NCBI GenBank assembly: GCA_036936605.1
Contig: JAUPFV010000005.1
Span: forward strand, 228,127,770 to 228,191,769
DNA length: 64,000 bases
Direction of reading: 5' to 3'
Source: Limnanthes douglasii subsp. nivea
Lineage: Eukaryota; Streptophyta; Magnoliopsida; Brassicales; Limnanthaceae
Shown here: piece after piece, positions 23,492 to 36,339 of the stretch
Numbering within the stretch: the stretch's first letter is position 1
Layout: the number at the start of each line of letters is the position of its first letter
Translations under genes and position numbers: made by a program
The notes under the pieces: model-generated
What the model was told of the DNA's origin: nothing
Seen by the model: only the letters and a program-made list of their open reading frames with translations
The model's database searches: none

Positions 23492-25039
23492 TCACGTTGT
23501 AACATTGCCAGAAGGTTTGTTCTCTTGAAGAGAGATCACCGTTTCAAATGCTCCAACCAAAGCCTTCACTTTACTTTTCCGGGTTTCAACAAGCTTATTT
23601 GCAGTTTCTTCAATGACATTATTGAAAGAAGCCTGTGCATCCCTCTTCTCCTGCTCTTGATGCCTCAAATTCACTTTAACACCACCAGCTTCAACGCTTT
23701 CCTCATGGTCATCCACTTTGCTACTCTTTAACCTTCTTCTGTCATCAGATTTCAGCTCCTCTTTTTCTCCAATCACTCTTCCTCGCCTAAATTTGAGTCT
23801 CCTCCCGCTGTTACTCTCAGACTTTAGGTCAACAACTTTTCCTCTTCTGAATCGTAGTTTGACTGCTTCGTCATCCATGTCCTCGTCCACTCTACCTTGT
23901 CTTTGCCTTGGTTTCTTCAATCCACTGTCCAAAGTCATTATTCCTGGTTCCCCACAAGATTCATCTTCTTCATCACTCACCGTGTACATGGACTCTTCTT
24001 CTTCTACTTCTTCATCATCATCGGCTAACGGATGTGGAGACGGTGACATGGATGAGGGTGGAAGTGATGAAGATGATTTATCAACACAACTCTCGTTCTG
24101 GTTCGATTGCAAAAGTTCGTTCTCGGTTTCCAACTTAATGACGTAAAGTGTTTTCTCCTCGACCTTATCATCATTACATTGCTCAACTTCATCTTCCTTT
24201 TTACTGTTCTGTTTCTTCAAAACATTCGAGCTCCTTTGCTTTTGGCTTCCAACTCTATTAAGAGAAAGTCTAGGTGGCATTGAAGCTCTTCTTGTCATCA
24301 CAATTTTCTTCGGAACCACTTTGGCGGTCTCATTTTTTTTACCAGTCTTGATTTGATTGCCTCTAATGCCACTTAAACCTCTCGAAATAACAGAAGACGA
24401 ACCCTTCTGCTTTACAGAATCCGGCTTCAAAGAAAAGCTAGTAGTAATCTTCTTAGACACGGTTGCTGTTTCTTTCTGCGAAGCTTGAGATGCGGTCGAC
24501 GTCGACGATGTTGCTCTTGCCTTTGGGTTTCTCAGTTTAAGGGATCGAGATGGTTCCAATAAAGACTTGGCTTTAAAAACTGCAGGTATCATCCTCATCT
24601 TTTCGGATAGTTTTTTGTTCATCACAACATTTTGAACATCAACTAATTTGGTTGCCACCTTCATTCTGATGGGATCGCCAGAGGACTTCAAGAGGAAATC
24701 CCTTTTGACGATCTTGGAGGTATCCGGTGCGTGACTTTTTAAACTAACAGACCGCATAACCTTAGGCAATGGTATCTTTTTCGGCCGTGGCGACACAAAG
24801 ATCTCAACAGGGACTCTGTCATTATCTCTGGGGCTGAGCTTTTTCAAGACCGGACGTTTTGCCTTCTCTTCGAAAGAATGTTTCCCTCCGTACTTGCATG
24901 AGTCATGACAAGAACCGGTTGAAGCTCTGAGATAATGAGGGACGTGTTTATCATCTCCATTGTCTGTAGTAGTAGACCTCACTTTTCCCATCGGGGTTCT
25001 TTTACTTCCCTCCGGTAACACTATACTCTTCTCAGCCAT
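23492..25039 (-). CDS. Plant calmodulin-binding-domain protein
   Basis: Single coding exon of 515 residues. The ATG at 25039 (MAEKSIVLPEG) is chosen because the in-frame codon before it is TTG. Near residues 35-51 is the conserved HYLRASTGSCHDSCKYG motif. The middle is basic and Ser/Lys-rich, with an acidic run (about 340-360) and two RF/KFRRGKV-type internal repeats. The last about 55 residues (LRHQEQEKRDAQASFNNVIE, then VKALVGAFETVISLQ) form the amphipathic calmodulin-binding segment of the plant CaM-binding domain family (PF07839). Proteins of this family bind calmodulin and are probably involved in calcium signalling; the partner and site of action here are unknown. It is an intact host gene with no transposon disruption. 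A 5' untranslated intron is likely (donor AAG|GTAACT at 25589). Confidence 0.9.
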   Translation of the reverse strand: MAEKSIVLPEGSKRTPMGKVRSTTTDNGDDKHVPHYLRASTGSCHDSCKYGGKHSFEEKAKRPVLKKLSPRDNDRVPVEIFVSPRPKKIPLPKVMRSVSLKSHAPDTSKIVKRDFLLKSSGDPIRMKVATKLVDVQNVVMNKKLSEKMRMIPAVFKAKSLLEPSRSLKLRNPKARATSSTSTASQASQKETATVSKKITTSFSLKPDSVKQKGSSSVISRGLSGIRGNQIKTGKKNETAKVVPKKIVMTRRASMPPRLSLNRVGSQKQRSSNVLKKQNSKKEDEVEQCNDDKVEEKTLYVIKLETENELLQSNQNESCVDKSSSSLPPSSMSPSPHPLADDDEEVEEEESMYTVSDEEDESCGEPGIMTLDSGLKKPRQRQGRVDEDMDDEAVKLRFRRGKVVDLKSESNSGRRLKFRRGRVIGEKEELKSDDRRRLKSSKVDDHEESVEAGGVKVNLRHQEQEKRDAQASFNNVIEETANKLVETRKSKVKALVGAFETVISLQENKPSGNVTT

Positions 25040-25720
25040 CAAATAGGTGATGTATAATCTCTCACTTTAGAAAGCTTAAAGATCTATAAAACAATCAAGA
25101 ACAACAATCAATTACTCAATTACTCAATTGTGATACTTAACCAAAACTAGCTCTATCAAATTAAGTAATTAAACCAAACAGATACAATTTCAAAATCTTT
25201 TGAAGTAAATGTAAACAATGACATAGAATCAAAGAACACAAAACCCAGAAAATTAATAACAAAATCAAAGATGAACATTTAGACACCACCATAATAAGAA
25301 AGAACACAAAACCCAGATACTCAACAATAATCACTACGATTGCGATGATCGAATCAAAACAGATCACTGTATACTTCACATGCAAACCATAATCATCTCA
25401 AAATCTATAAAGAAACCATACCGATTATAGTATCAGCAGCGGCATAGAAGCTGATCGAATTGAAAACCAATCACGATCAAATTTCAAAAGTGAGTGAACC
25501 GAGTTGTTCAAGACAATGCAAAGAAACCCCAATTTCTAAGAATCGAATGAGACTTATAAGAAATGAGAAAAACGGAGAGGGGAAGTTACCTTTGCGGGTG
25601 AAACAAAAAAGCGAAGAAAAAGGAAAAAAGTTTATATATAAAAAATAAAAAGTTGATTCGTCTTTCGGTTTGGGAATTGCTTTCCGTTTCGGTTGAGGCA
25701 GAGAGAGAGATCGTGCAAGC
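25040..25720 (-). promoter_or_regulatory. 5' untranslated region and promoter of the calmodulin-binding gene
   Basis: On the minus strand a good splice donor, CGCAAAG|GTAACT, lies at 25589. Candidate acceptors are close upstream of the ATG (about 25050-25075), giving a probable 5' UTR intron of about 0.5 kb. A second donor-like GTATGG lies near 25420. A TATATATAAA run at about 25632-25640 could be the TATA box. Short ORFs here have no family resemblance. Confidence 0.4.
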
Positions 25721-25899
25721 AAGCAACTGTTTGTTTTTATGGTTTTTTTTTTCTCTTTTGGGTCCTTCTCTTGCTGTGTGTGTAGGCCTTTACTTTTATT
25801 TCCGCGTTTGTTTCAGTTTCTTTTTAGAAACAGAACGAAGAAGACGATTATTATTAGTTATTACTATTATAATTTATCATTATTAACCTAATTATGCGA

Positions 25900-28000
25900 C
25901 AAACAATCTCCGGGTACTTTATATTTCAAAAATATTTAAATATATGAAAAAACCAAAACGTTATTATATATTTTTCCATCCCATTTAAAAAATAACTCTG
26001 TTTTACTAAATAAAAGACATTTACTTCTTCTTTTTTCAAAATCATTTAAAACGGAAATATAACATATTAGTGGAGTCCATTGACAATAACTACATATAAT
26101 ATTCAATTAATATATAATAAAAATTGAAATAAAATGCGACAAAATATGTCAGAGATTTCGGATAAAAATGGATTTTTATAGCTTTAAAATTAGGTATTTA
26201 TAATTATTTCGATGTTTTCAAAGATGAAAAGGGATGAGTATGCATAAGGATATCACATTTATTCTTCTTTTCTGAAGGTGGGTACGAAATTAATAAATTC
26301 AACAGAAGAAGGGTGGAATAATAATAATAATAATTAATTAATATCCACTTAAAATAAGTAAAAGTTATTGAGTATCATTATATAACTTTTTTTATAAAAG
26401 AAAGACTATCAATATAATATGGAAATTGTGAGATTATTTAGATTTAAATAGAAAATAATGTATTAATTATATTTTAAAAAAGTCGTGGTAAAAAGGGAAG
26501 ATATATGAAATCTAGGCCTTTGTTTGACTGACATTTATAAATTTAATTTATTAACCTATTTAATTTTTGTTTATTGGAAAGACAAATTTTAATATAAAAT
26601 TTGAGATTTCAAAATTTGAATCGTCGGTATATTAAGTTAATACGAGAGAGAAAAGATGAAACGTGTTGTGTGACCACCAAGTCTTGATTTTCTTTTTTTT
26701 GAATAAATTTAAATTCTACAAATATAGTCAACTTAGTATTTATAAGGGTGTGTAATTTGTTTTTTAAATCGAAATCTTAAAGACAGTCAATTCAAATAAT
26801 TAAAATTTCACTAAAATTTAGGATCTAATCAATTAGGATTTGTAATACTTGCTAGAACTATCTTCTAAATGTCACTCGTATTTAGGATCAAATCGATTAC
26901 GATTAATAAGAAAATTTTAGAAATCAAATATAATCATCAATTTTAGTTGATTTTCTATAGTTATTAACATTTCTTTTCTTAATAAAATTTCCATAAAGCT
27001 TATACATTAACGTTTATGAGTTAGGATTTTGGATCCCGTCAAAAAACTCATTACATTTTAATGTGCTTTTTTTTATTATTCGCTATGGAAACTAGTCTTT
27101 TACACAAAATCATAGTAAACAAAAATTTTGAATAATATATTTTATAAAAAAAAAAACTACTTTTTATATTTTTATTTAATTTTTTAAATTTCATATTTTT
27201 TAACTAAAAAATAGATTAAAAATAATACTATTAACTTCTTCTTTTTTAAAATTCTATTAACACGGTTAACACTGGTCTCATATCTATGATCGAAATTTCT
27301 ATCGAAATTTAAAATAATCTCACATCTGTATAAAAAGTTATTTTAAAATATATATTTAAAACTATTTTAAAATATCTTGCATCGCTAATCCCTAGCATTT
27401 AAGTTTTCAATATATATTTGGACTAAATTTTTTTTAATATTTATTTGTTTTCTTTTTAGATTTGAAAATAATAATATTCAATATGCTTCTTCATGTTTAT
27501 CATAAGTATCACAAATATAAATTTTAAAGGTGAAAGATATTTATTTATATATATATATATATATGTTAGCTTAATTGGTTTTCGCGACAATGTCAATTCT
27601 AGATTAATTATTTATAAGTAGTGTTTATATTCTTGGGTAAGGACTAAAATTTTGAATTGATTTTCGTCACTTAAGATATTTGTTGTTTTTCTTATTATAA
27701 AATTGTTAAGACTTGTTTATTTTTTGTTTTTGAATTGAAAATTCTTACTCAATTGATTATCTAGGGATTCAAACTACAAAATTAATTATGGTGTTATGAG
27801 GTCCACTGATTTTATACTTATCTGGCTAAAAATCATACTTTTGCTCAAATCTCCTTTAGTATAGAAAATCCAATTTTTTTTAAAAAAGAAGAAGATAAAT
27901 ATAAGTAATATTACCAATATTTTTATTTGCTAGTAGTTGCGAATCTTGTAAATTGTATTCAATTTTTTATTGACATAAAATTGAAAGATTTATATTTTAA
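25900..28000. other. AT-rich intergenic DNA without recognisable gene
   Basis: Strongly AT-rich sequence with short microsatellites: (AAT)n near 26318-26334 and (TA)n at 27545-27564. No ORF of meaningful length, LTR or RNA gene was seen. Confidence 0.7.
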
Positions 28001-28013
28001 AAATATGTTTTAG

Positions 28014-28105
28014 ATGGCCTATTGTACTTGACGATATATTTTATTTTTTCATAAATTGTTGCCACAGATTTTGTCCTCTTTGTAAATGATCCTCCTGGGA
28101 GTAAT
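28014..28105 (-). pseudogene. Small gag fragment of a Tat-type element
   Basis: TTTTATTTTTTCATAAATTG and its flanks align with E1 7075-7145 and E2 12000-12065, which lie in gag. It is an isolated remnant. Confidence 0.5.
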
Positions 28106-28199
28106 CAATTATCTTGTTACTGGTGGTGATGTAGTCATTTTTAGCTATTCTTTCAAAATATGAAAGAAGGACCAGTAACTTAACAAGATTTGTTGAACA

Positions 28200-31100
28200 A
28201 AGAATCTGAGTTAGAGCGTTGAAGTTTCAACGAGGTCGAGACTTTATTTTATGTAGGAATATTTTTGTTATGATTTTCTTTTTTTTAATTTCTCAAACTT
28301 TGTATGCATGTTTTATTTGAGAGAGAAATATCTCCTTACAAGTGCTACAAATGTGTAGTAAAATCATGGCATGCCATTTATTATTCTTATACAAATAAAT
28401 ATTTTCTTCTTCATTTCTATATTAGAAAGTCTATCATTTTTCTCTTTCATTTCTACACAAAATAGGGAGAAAAAGGAATATAAAATATAACAATCATTAT
28501 TTATTCATTTATGACTCATTCTCCTAACAAACTTAAAAAGAATATAGATTTTTGGGATTCTTGTCGGGATCTTCCTTATTCTATTGTTATTGATGATGCT
28601 CTCTTACATATATCATTTCAAACTATTTCTCATATTCCTGTCATGTTTGGGACTATTAATCTGTATATTAGGGTTGTTCACTTTAGCACTTTTTTCATTA
28701 TTCCAATTCAAAGTAAAAAAAAGGTTTTAACATCTCATATGTTAGGAATTTCAACATCTTCAGTAAACTTTGAGTTTGTCCGATTATAGGTCTGTTTATA
28801 TCAATGAAGATTACAATAAAGAATGATGGATTCTTACAAGACTTTTCTTAAGAAACTAAGTCAAATTACTCATAATACTTGAGAATTTTGATGGCTGTCA
28901 TCATTCATTCTAGATGTGTTTTCCAACATTTTAGCGTTAAGATTTTATCTGGTAATGATAAAGATTTATGCTAAGAATGACAACTATTTTTTCATTTTAC
29001 CATAAGAGTTGGTCCTAAGATTCTGGAAATTTTATGAATTATAATAAGATATGTAAAATAGATTTATTTTATCTGGAAAAACTGGGAGATTGAAGTTAAA
29101 GAGAATAAATGGTGTTGTTTTATTCTTGCACATAAGTGTCCGAAAATAAGTTTTTATTTTTTATGTTATTGTAATTTATAATTTGATCTTGAATGTTACC
29201 TTTACTAAGATGTTCTTCACATATTATTTCAAGATTACAAGAGTCGTGTTCTTTATGCCTAAATATGCTATAACCAACTTGTTTATGAAGCCAAATAATA
29301 GTTTTATGAATATAAAGCCATCATGGTTCATGGATATTTTATAGATAGTTGATTGTGGTGTAATCCTCTTGTTGTTGCACGTATATGGGGTCCTCATACT
29401 ATCAAATTCTCATATGTTAGGGTTTTTTCCAAAACCATAATGACTAATGGTTCTCAATTGAAAAAGGGTAATCTTAGATGCTCTCTGGATAAAAATATTG
29501 TTATCAAAACTTTTGAGCTTGATAAAAAGATTGTTGATGATGTCAGATCAGTTTCAAAAGAATAATTTGTTCATAATGAAAACTAGAGGTCGGTCTGAAG
29601 CCAAACTAAAGATTTATCATATACCCAACATGGAAAGATTTTATTTTCCGAGACATCAACTTCAAATGCATTGATTTTCGATACAAAGGTTGTTGATCTG
29701 AAGCCACACATTGTTCTTCAAGATAACGTGACAAACCATTTTGCGAAGCTATCTTTGTTGAGCCTTATTTCTGTTGAATTTCATGCTGATATTCAATTGT
29801 TCTAAAAGTCCTAAACTTGTTAAAACTAGTGAGACTAAGTATGTTGTTATCGATGAAAATCTCTTAAGGAGAGCCTAATTTTGTAATGAACTTTTCTTCT
29901 TCTAGCACCAAAACTATTGTGATATCTGAGGGTTTTCAAGATTGGAAAAAAGTTCCTCCTTGTGATGCGGAATAGAAAGGTAAGATAAAGAATGTTTCCC
30001 GCAAGTTTGTTTTGGTTTTATACAAGAATTTTATTTGTAATAACCATTGTTATATTGGCCAGTCATTATGAGATAAGTGCAAAAATGAAAAATCTACTAA
30101 GAGAATTAGTTCTATTCCCAACGGCAAAGATGAACCCAAGTTTTATTTTATAGTCCCAAATGTGGTTGAAGAAGCTCATTATCTTCCCAAAATTGTTAAA
30201 AGTGTTTATGTTGTTAGTGGTAGTCTCAAATTTTCTTCTGAGGGAACTCATGCAAATATATTGAATTATTAGTTATCTCTTAATAAGATGATATCAACTT
30301 CACGCACTTCTAATAAAATAACTGATGGAATTCCTCTAAACACGCTTGACTGCCATATGAATGGTAATGTTATCCGATTGAGACTCTGTATATTCATGCA
30401 CTTAAAGATTTTTGTTTGGAGCATTTCAGATAAACTCTACCATTTTGCAGCTTCAAAAATCAGGAAAAAACTATAAACAATCTTACTTCCTTAAAGTTGG
30501 CTAAGAGGTAGATGAGATTGGGAGTTGATGTAAGTTTCTAACACTTGACTCTATTTATATTTTCTATAGTTTTGTATCTATATTAATGTGTCTTGTTGTC
30601 TTTATTCAATACTTCTACAATCATGTAGCAAGATTGTTGAAGTTGTGCCCCAGTTGTCCTTAACGTTTGACAAGTGTTAAAAGTCGCTTTAGAATAAACT
30701 TAAATCCAAAGCCAAAACCAAAACAAATTTGAGAGTTGAGTTTCAGGTTAAGGCTACATTAAACATATATATGCAATATGAGATACAATATACTAAGAAA
30801 AATCTAATTTTAAGCCAGAGGATTGCCGCTTACATCAATGACATAACTTTTATCCATGCCTCAACCATTGCATCTTTATCTATTGAGTTGAGGCATTATT
30901 CTTCTAAATCCCAAGCTTAAAAAAGAGCTTTGGGTTGCTGAGAAAAAAGTCCATGCTGAGTTTATTAATATTTTTAAAGTCGAGAGAGAGAAAGAGAGAG
31001 ATTGCAAAAGAGTCTTAATAAATATTTGCATGATAAGAAACTTTTGGAATAAAGTTTTGAATCCAAATGTTTGGAACGTATCGAGCTTGAAGAGGGGTTT

Positions 31101-31914
31101 TTGCTAAAATGTAAAATGTTAATGAGAAAACTGTAAAAGTAACTGAAAATAATTTGGTTTATTCATTTTATGAAGATTTTCCCATATTGAACTTAGATTA
31201 ATTGTGGTATTATGTTACTTATGAGTAAAGGTAATTGATGTTATTTTATCAAGTTCTCATGAAGAAAACATACTCATTTCTATTGCTGATAAATATGGAT
31301 TTAAAGTTCATGAGCTTTCCTCTTGAGGCTGAGAAACATAAGGCTAGTGGTACGTCGGCTTCATGTGCTAAAAATAGAGAAGTCTCTTATGTTATTAATG
31401 TAAATCCAAGTATTACTCCTCTAGGACAAGTAAGCACTAAGCCATCATCCGGTTAAGCCGAAGTTGTTGTTCTTGAAAATAAGTTTGATGTTATTCTTAA
31501 ATAATATTTTGTGTTTGGTGCATTTTGTAAATAAATAGGCATTTATTTGAACAAAGACCCAATCGGTTGGAGAAGTTTTGAATTTGATGGTTTTTGTACA
31601 CATATTTCTTTTGCTTGAGATTATTAGCAGTATAAATATCAACTTAGTTTCGTTTTATGACTTGTGTTTTCCTCTGGATTTTTATCCTTATAAATATTTT
31701 TTGTTTAATTTTTCATAGAAAAACACTATCTCATTTACTACTTTGTTTTTCGCAAACGGATTGATAAATTACGATGGTAGAGATTTATATAATGAACACG
31801 TAGGCCATTTTTTTGGATTATATATAGACTTATCAAAAAATTGTTTGTTGTTTATTTGAAAGGTCCGTGACTCCCTTATTTGTTTATTAATACTTTTGAA
31901 ATAATATTCCACAT
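28200..31914 (+). other. Unclassified decayed coding-like region
   Basis: Plus-strand frames hold several open stretches separated by stops: 28511-28789, 29353-29565 and 30729-30920, plus a Lys/Glu-rich stretch near 30920-31120. I cannot assign any of them to a family. By position, left of minus-strand integrase at 34.1 kb, it could be the degenerate antisense ORF region of the 34 kb relic. I did not find the WGLRFPLDP-type motif here, so this stays a guess. Confidence 0.3.
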
Positions 31915-32139
31915 TGTTAAGGCTATAATACCCGGATAATAATCATTTATATCAATGTATCTACAAATAATGGTATGTCCTAATTTGGGACTCTCTTACT
32001 TTTAACTAATTTTGTTACTGTATTTTCTCCCTCCTAAAATCTCTATCTTCTCTCTAGAAACCTTATTTTCTTTCTCTTTCTCTTTTCTCTAACTCTACTT
32101 TGCTTTTGGAATTTTTTATAATGATTTACTCTCTTATCA
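31915..32139 (+). repeat. 5' LTR of the small element
   Basis: 225 bp, TGTTAAGG...TTATCA. Compared with the right copy it lacks about 58 bp around 31985. It shares AATAATCATTTATATCAAT and TCTAGAAACCTTATTTTCT with the right copy. Confidence 0.75.
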
Positions 32140-32160
32140 ATGACGCCGTCTGTGGGAATA
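32140..32160 (+). other. Primer-binding site of the small element
   Basis: ATGACGCCGTCTGTGGGAA directly follows the LTR end. The related E3 site differs at only a few bases. Confidence 0.65.
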
Positions 32161-33336
32161 TATTTTCCATTATTTTAACCAAAATATCTTGGTTATAATT
32201 GAGAAATAAGATGAGTAGATATTGAAGTAAAACGATGCAGTTACTTTTTCAAATTCAAGAACTAGTTAAAAATAGAGCTATCAAACTAGTGGATTCGACA
32301 TTTAAATATGTATCAATAATAAAAAACTTCAGTATCAAATCTGAGCTAAATCTTTTCTAATGGTTGAAGAATCGAGAATTCAACATCGTCTTCTATGTTC
32401 GGTTCATAATGTAAATCAAAAGTAAATTCTCCTTGAATTGATCGTTTGTTCTTGTTTTCATTTGTGAATAAAGTAGTTTGTCGAGATCAATTGTTTTATT
32501 AGTATTTCCATTCTTGATTTGAGTAGTTTTTAATATTGATATGCAAGGTTTAAGATTAAGGATCCGGTTCTTTAGAATTTCTTCTAAAGTCACATGGTGA
32601 ACCAAGATTTGGCAACGATATACAAATTCGAAGGAATTTTGGGGTAAACTACAAGAAGAAATCTATAATTGAATGATCTTTTGGGAATCATGGTAATTTA
32701 TAAGTAAGTAATAGCAATCAGAACATGCTAATAAACTAGTCATGTTCCTTGACATAATAGTTAAATTAGCAATTTTAGTTAATAAACCAGACTTGAGGTT
32801 GAAAGAACGTATGGTTATGCAAGTGGTCATAAGGTGTTATGACGTAATAGTAAAATTTGGTTAGATAAATAATTTCATTTGGAAACAACTTCATTAATAT
32901 GACGAGCTTGAACATGAAATTATGAAGAAATAATTTGTCTAGATAAAGAATTTCCTTCGGTAACAACTTCATCAACATGATGAGCCTAAACTAGAAGTTA
33001 TGAAAAATAATTTGTTCAGATAAAGAATCTTCTTCGTCAACCACATAATAAACATAACAAGCCTCGCCTTGTCATATTTTGATGGAAATCGACTTGAGAG
33101 ATATTCATTGAAGCATGACGACTTAAAGCTTGAGGACTTAAATTTGCGACCGAAAGCATAACGGCTTAAAGCAAAATGAATTGAAGTATGATGACATGAA
33201 GTGTGACAAACTGAAGCATAAAGTTGGAGACATGAAGAAGAAATTACTTAAATATTACATTATCCATATATTATATTCGATATTTGTTTACTCATTTGGT
33301 TTCATTATATTCTAACTTAAGGACTAAGAGTAGTCC

Positions 33337-33619
33337 TTATAAGGCTATAATACACGGATAATAATCATTTATATCAATATATCTAAAAATAAAAGTATAT
33401 TGGTCTTTTACTCTTGTATGCTTGATATTTGATGTATCTACATGAGAAGAACCTTAATTTAGGGCTTTCTTATTTATATCATAACTAATTTTCTTACAAT
33501 ATTTTCCCTTTCCTAAAATATCTCCCTTCCCTCTAGAAACCTTATTTTCTCTCTCATTTCCTTATCTTCCAAATCTAATCTACTTTTGGAATTTTTAATA
33601 AGGATTTACACCCTTATCA
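33337..33619 (+). repeat. 3' LTR of the small element
   Basis: About 283 bp, ending TTATCA like the left copy. Its first bases (TTATAAGGC) have lost the TG. Substantial divergence between the two copies indicates an old insertion. Confidence 0.7.
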
Positions 33620-33639
33620 CACAACTTTGTTTTCTTGAT

Positions 33640-33915
33640 GGAAGGGTACGTGTACTCCTTACAATAACAAGGATTACATTTGGAATCATCTTGGAGTTAT
33701 ATGTTTTGTTTGTTTGAGGAGTGTTGACCCTCCCTGAAGTGTTAAAAACTAATTTTATAATCATCTTAAACTTATATTAGTTTTTTTTAAGGTGTTGAGA
33801 CTCCTTAAAATATTGAGGGCGAGTTTCAGAATCATCTCAGAACTATCTTTTTCTTTGATAGATGATGATACTTCTTAGAGTCTTCAAAATTAATTTTGGA
33901 ATCACCTCTTCCTCT
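33640..33915. repeat. Imperfect tandem repeats (about 75-95 bp)
   Basis: Three or four loose copies contain a GGAATCATCTTGGA-like or TTTTGGAATCACCTC-like block followed by a GTTGAGACTCCTTA-like block, at about 33670, 33755, 33820 and 33890. They lie between the end of integrase (34.1 kb) and the region to the left, the same place where E1 and E5 have repeats. Confidence 0.4.
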
Positions 33916-34099
33916 TAGTTTTTATTTTGTTTTAAAAAATTCATAACTTTTTTATTTTGAGATGATAAATAATATAAAACGTTTAAATGAAAAAATAATT
34001 TTATTCACGTTGAATGCATTCATAAAACCTTATCGCACCATTACGGTAAGAAAAATTAAATTGCAAATAAAACTTTCTCCCAATGTTAAGGTAAGAGTA

Positions 34100-35860
34100 C
34101 ATCCCACATAAAGCATTAAAATGATTAAAATTATAGTTTAAGCTTATATTGAGTTACATAGCTTCAAACTCTCTATATTTGAAGGATACCGAAGTTTATT
34201 TCTTTTCTCATCTAGCAATCTACTTGTCTCGACTTAATTTTTTTATTATATTGTATATGACCCAATTTGGGCCTAGCCTGCCAAAAAATTTATTTATGAA
34301 GGAACAATCTCATGAAGACTTTGTCTCCCACCTCAAAGCTTCTGAAGTGAATTTTGGAGTTCTATTTATTTATTATAAAAAAATTCTCTAATCTTAAACG
34401 AGTTTTTGCTCTTTTTTCTTCAATCACATTAAGTACAACACTCATTACTTATGAGTTGCTTCATTCACCATATGTTTATATTATGTACGAAAGCATAATA
34501 GTTTCATCTAATAGTGTTGTTTCTAACACACATACCAAAGAAAATAGTGTTTCAGGTGTTGCGGATCTTGGAGTAGTTCTATATGACCACAAATCTTCCT
34601 ACAAAAAATCAAGCTAATTCTTTGCCGCTCATTCCAGTATTTTCTTAATACCATATGTTATTGCTTAATTGATAACCTCTACTTATTATTTTTCATGTAG
34701 ATGAAAATAATAAGAGAAGTTTTGTTGTATACATCTTGTTGCGTAGTATCATATTAGTTTTTTATTTTGGAATTGACTTCTACTATCTATTGTGATAAAT
34801 CTTGGTATTCTATATATGCAACAAATGTTTGATTTGAGGAAGTTTATGACCTCATTGGTTGTGATGTTTACAAGTGGTTTTGCCTCTACCCACTTGAAGA
34901 AGTAATCTACCACGATTAACAAAACTTTCCTATATCCTAAATATTTTGGAAAATGATCTATAATGCGAAGGTCCCACATGTCAAAAAGAATATCCTATTA
35001 TATTATTTCTAGTAGTAAGACTACGACTTGTATTGAATTTGAGAAGCGTTACTAAATGTCACACTTATTTATAAAAAAATATATCTTTCATATTTGTAGG
35101 CCATTAGTATCATTGGTGAAAAATTATTCTATGCAATGTTTTGTAGCCATAATAGAGCACTTTTTTCTCCATCATGAAGTTTCTTTATATAAAATTTACT
35201 TCATTAGGTCTGAGTTGTCTGAGTAATATTTTAATGAGTCTGTACTTGTACAAGGTATCATTTATCCACACATATCTTGTTTATTTCATTTTTATGCGCC
35301 TTGCTTTAGTCTTATCTTCAATAAGTTTTCATTCTACTATGTATCTTTTAATAAAATTTCTCCAATATTTTTCTTTTTATTCTTCATCCTTTTTAGTTAT
35401 CATGACTCATGAAGCCGAGAGTGTTAACAAATCCTATTTGGTAGGGTAATAAATCGTTTTCCTTGTAGGATTATGTTTGGTGCTAAATTTGCACAAGCCG
35501 AAGACGCTAGAGCATCAACAATATCATTATATTTACTTGATACTTGTTAAAAAATACATTAGCCAAATAGGGTTTTTTAACGCCGAAGTTCCTTTTGATA
35601 CATGATGAGGTTTCCTCTTTAGCTTCTGTTTGGCCTAAAGCCTAGTTGACTACCAGCTGAAGTTTGTGAGGAGTCTTACTCTTTTCGTTTCACAAATATT
35701 TACTCTTCAAAGTCTCATGATTGCAGGTTCATACTTTACCTTATTGTTAGTCATAGAAAAATTGAATTTAATTGAATGAAACAAAATTTCCCATATTGGA
35801 CACATTAGATGAACTCTTACATTGGAGTTTAAGTTGTTGTTTCCTTCATTTGTGCTAACT
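34100..35860 (-). pseudogene. Old Ty3/gypsy relic: integrase and RNase H
   Basis: On the minus strand an integrase core is readable at 34979-34749 (VLLIVVDYFFKWVEAKPL, NICCIYRIPRFITID). The integrase C-terminus is at about 34150-34350 (plus-strand GACCCAATTTGGGCC corresponds to the GPTWEGP-like segment). An RNase H piece with QLVVN and TEAKEE-like residues is at about 35450-35720. Its 3' spacer (34020-34060) matches the downstream sequence of E1 and E3 pol. Stops and frameshifts are everywhere. Confidence 0.72.
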
Positions 35861-36339
35861 CTTTAAGTTGATTCTTTAGAATTTATTTTATTATTCTAAA
35901 AAAAATATTAAAATTTATATGGTGAATTTTGTTCAAATATATTTTTACTGAAAATATTCATAACATTGAAGGGCTATTTAGAGAATATTTCTAAGATGTT
36001 GTGCCTATTGATTGACATCTAGACATAAATTTCACTAGAACATAAGTGTTGCTGTTATGGATCTATTCTTCCTCGTCGTTTACTATGTTTCAATTTTCTC
36101 TGTTGATTGGACTCATTATTCAAGACTAAGAGATTGGTTTGAATTAAAGGTTATGATAAAAAAATTATAAGTATTCATTCTTTTTGTTTATTTATTTACA
36201 AAACACTATTATAGCTCTTTGATCAAACTCTGATCTTTATTTTCTTTATGTATAAAGTTTCCATTTTTTTTTATTATTTTTTACTAGTTTTTAACTTCTT
36301 AATATCATATTTATTTACTATAATTCCTCCACATAATGG

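Larger units (their letters stand above)
31915..33619 (+). mobile_element. Small non-autonomous LTR element (TRIM/LARD-like)
   Basis: Two direct repeats (31915-32139 and about 33337-33619) flank about 1.2 kb without coding capacity. The left repeat begins TGTTAAGGCTATAATAC and ends TTATCA, followed by ATGACGCCGTCTGTGGGAA, a primer-binding-site sequence of plant Ty3/gypsy type. The flanks CACAT (31910-31914) and CACAA (33620-33624) match at 4 of 5 bases and are probably the decayed target duplication. The element lacks gag and pol, so it would have depended on an autonomous Tat-type partner. E3 has a similar PBS. Confidence 0.72.

Noticed and set aside
23718..24146. Ser-rich plus-strand ORF
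   Set aside because: It is antisense to the acidic and Ser-rich part of the calmodulin-binding protein.
25161..25385. Hydrophobic 74-codon minus-strand ORF
   Set aside because: It falls in the probable 5' UTR intron of the calmodulin-binding gene. AT-rich DNA readily gives Ile/Val/Leu-rich chance ORFs.
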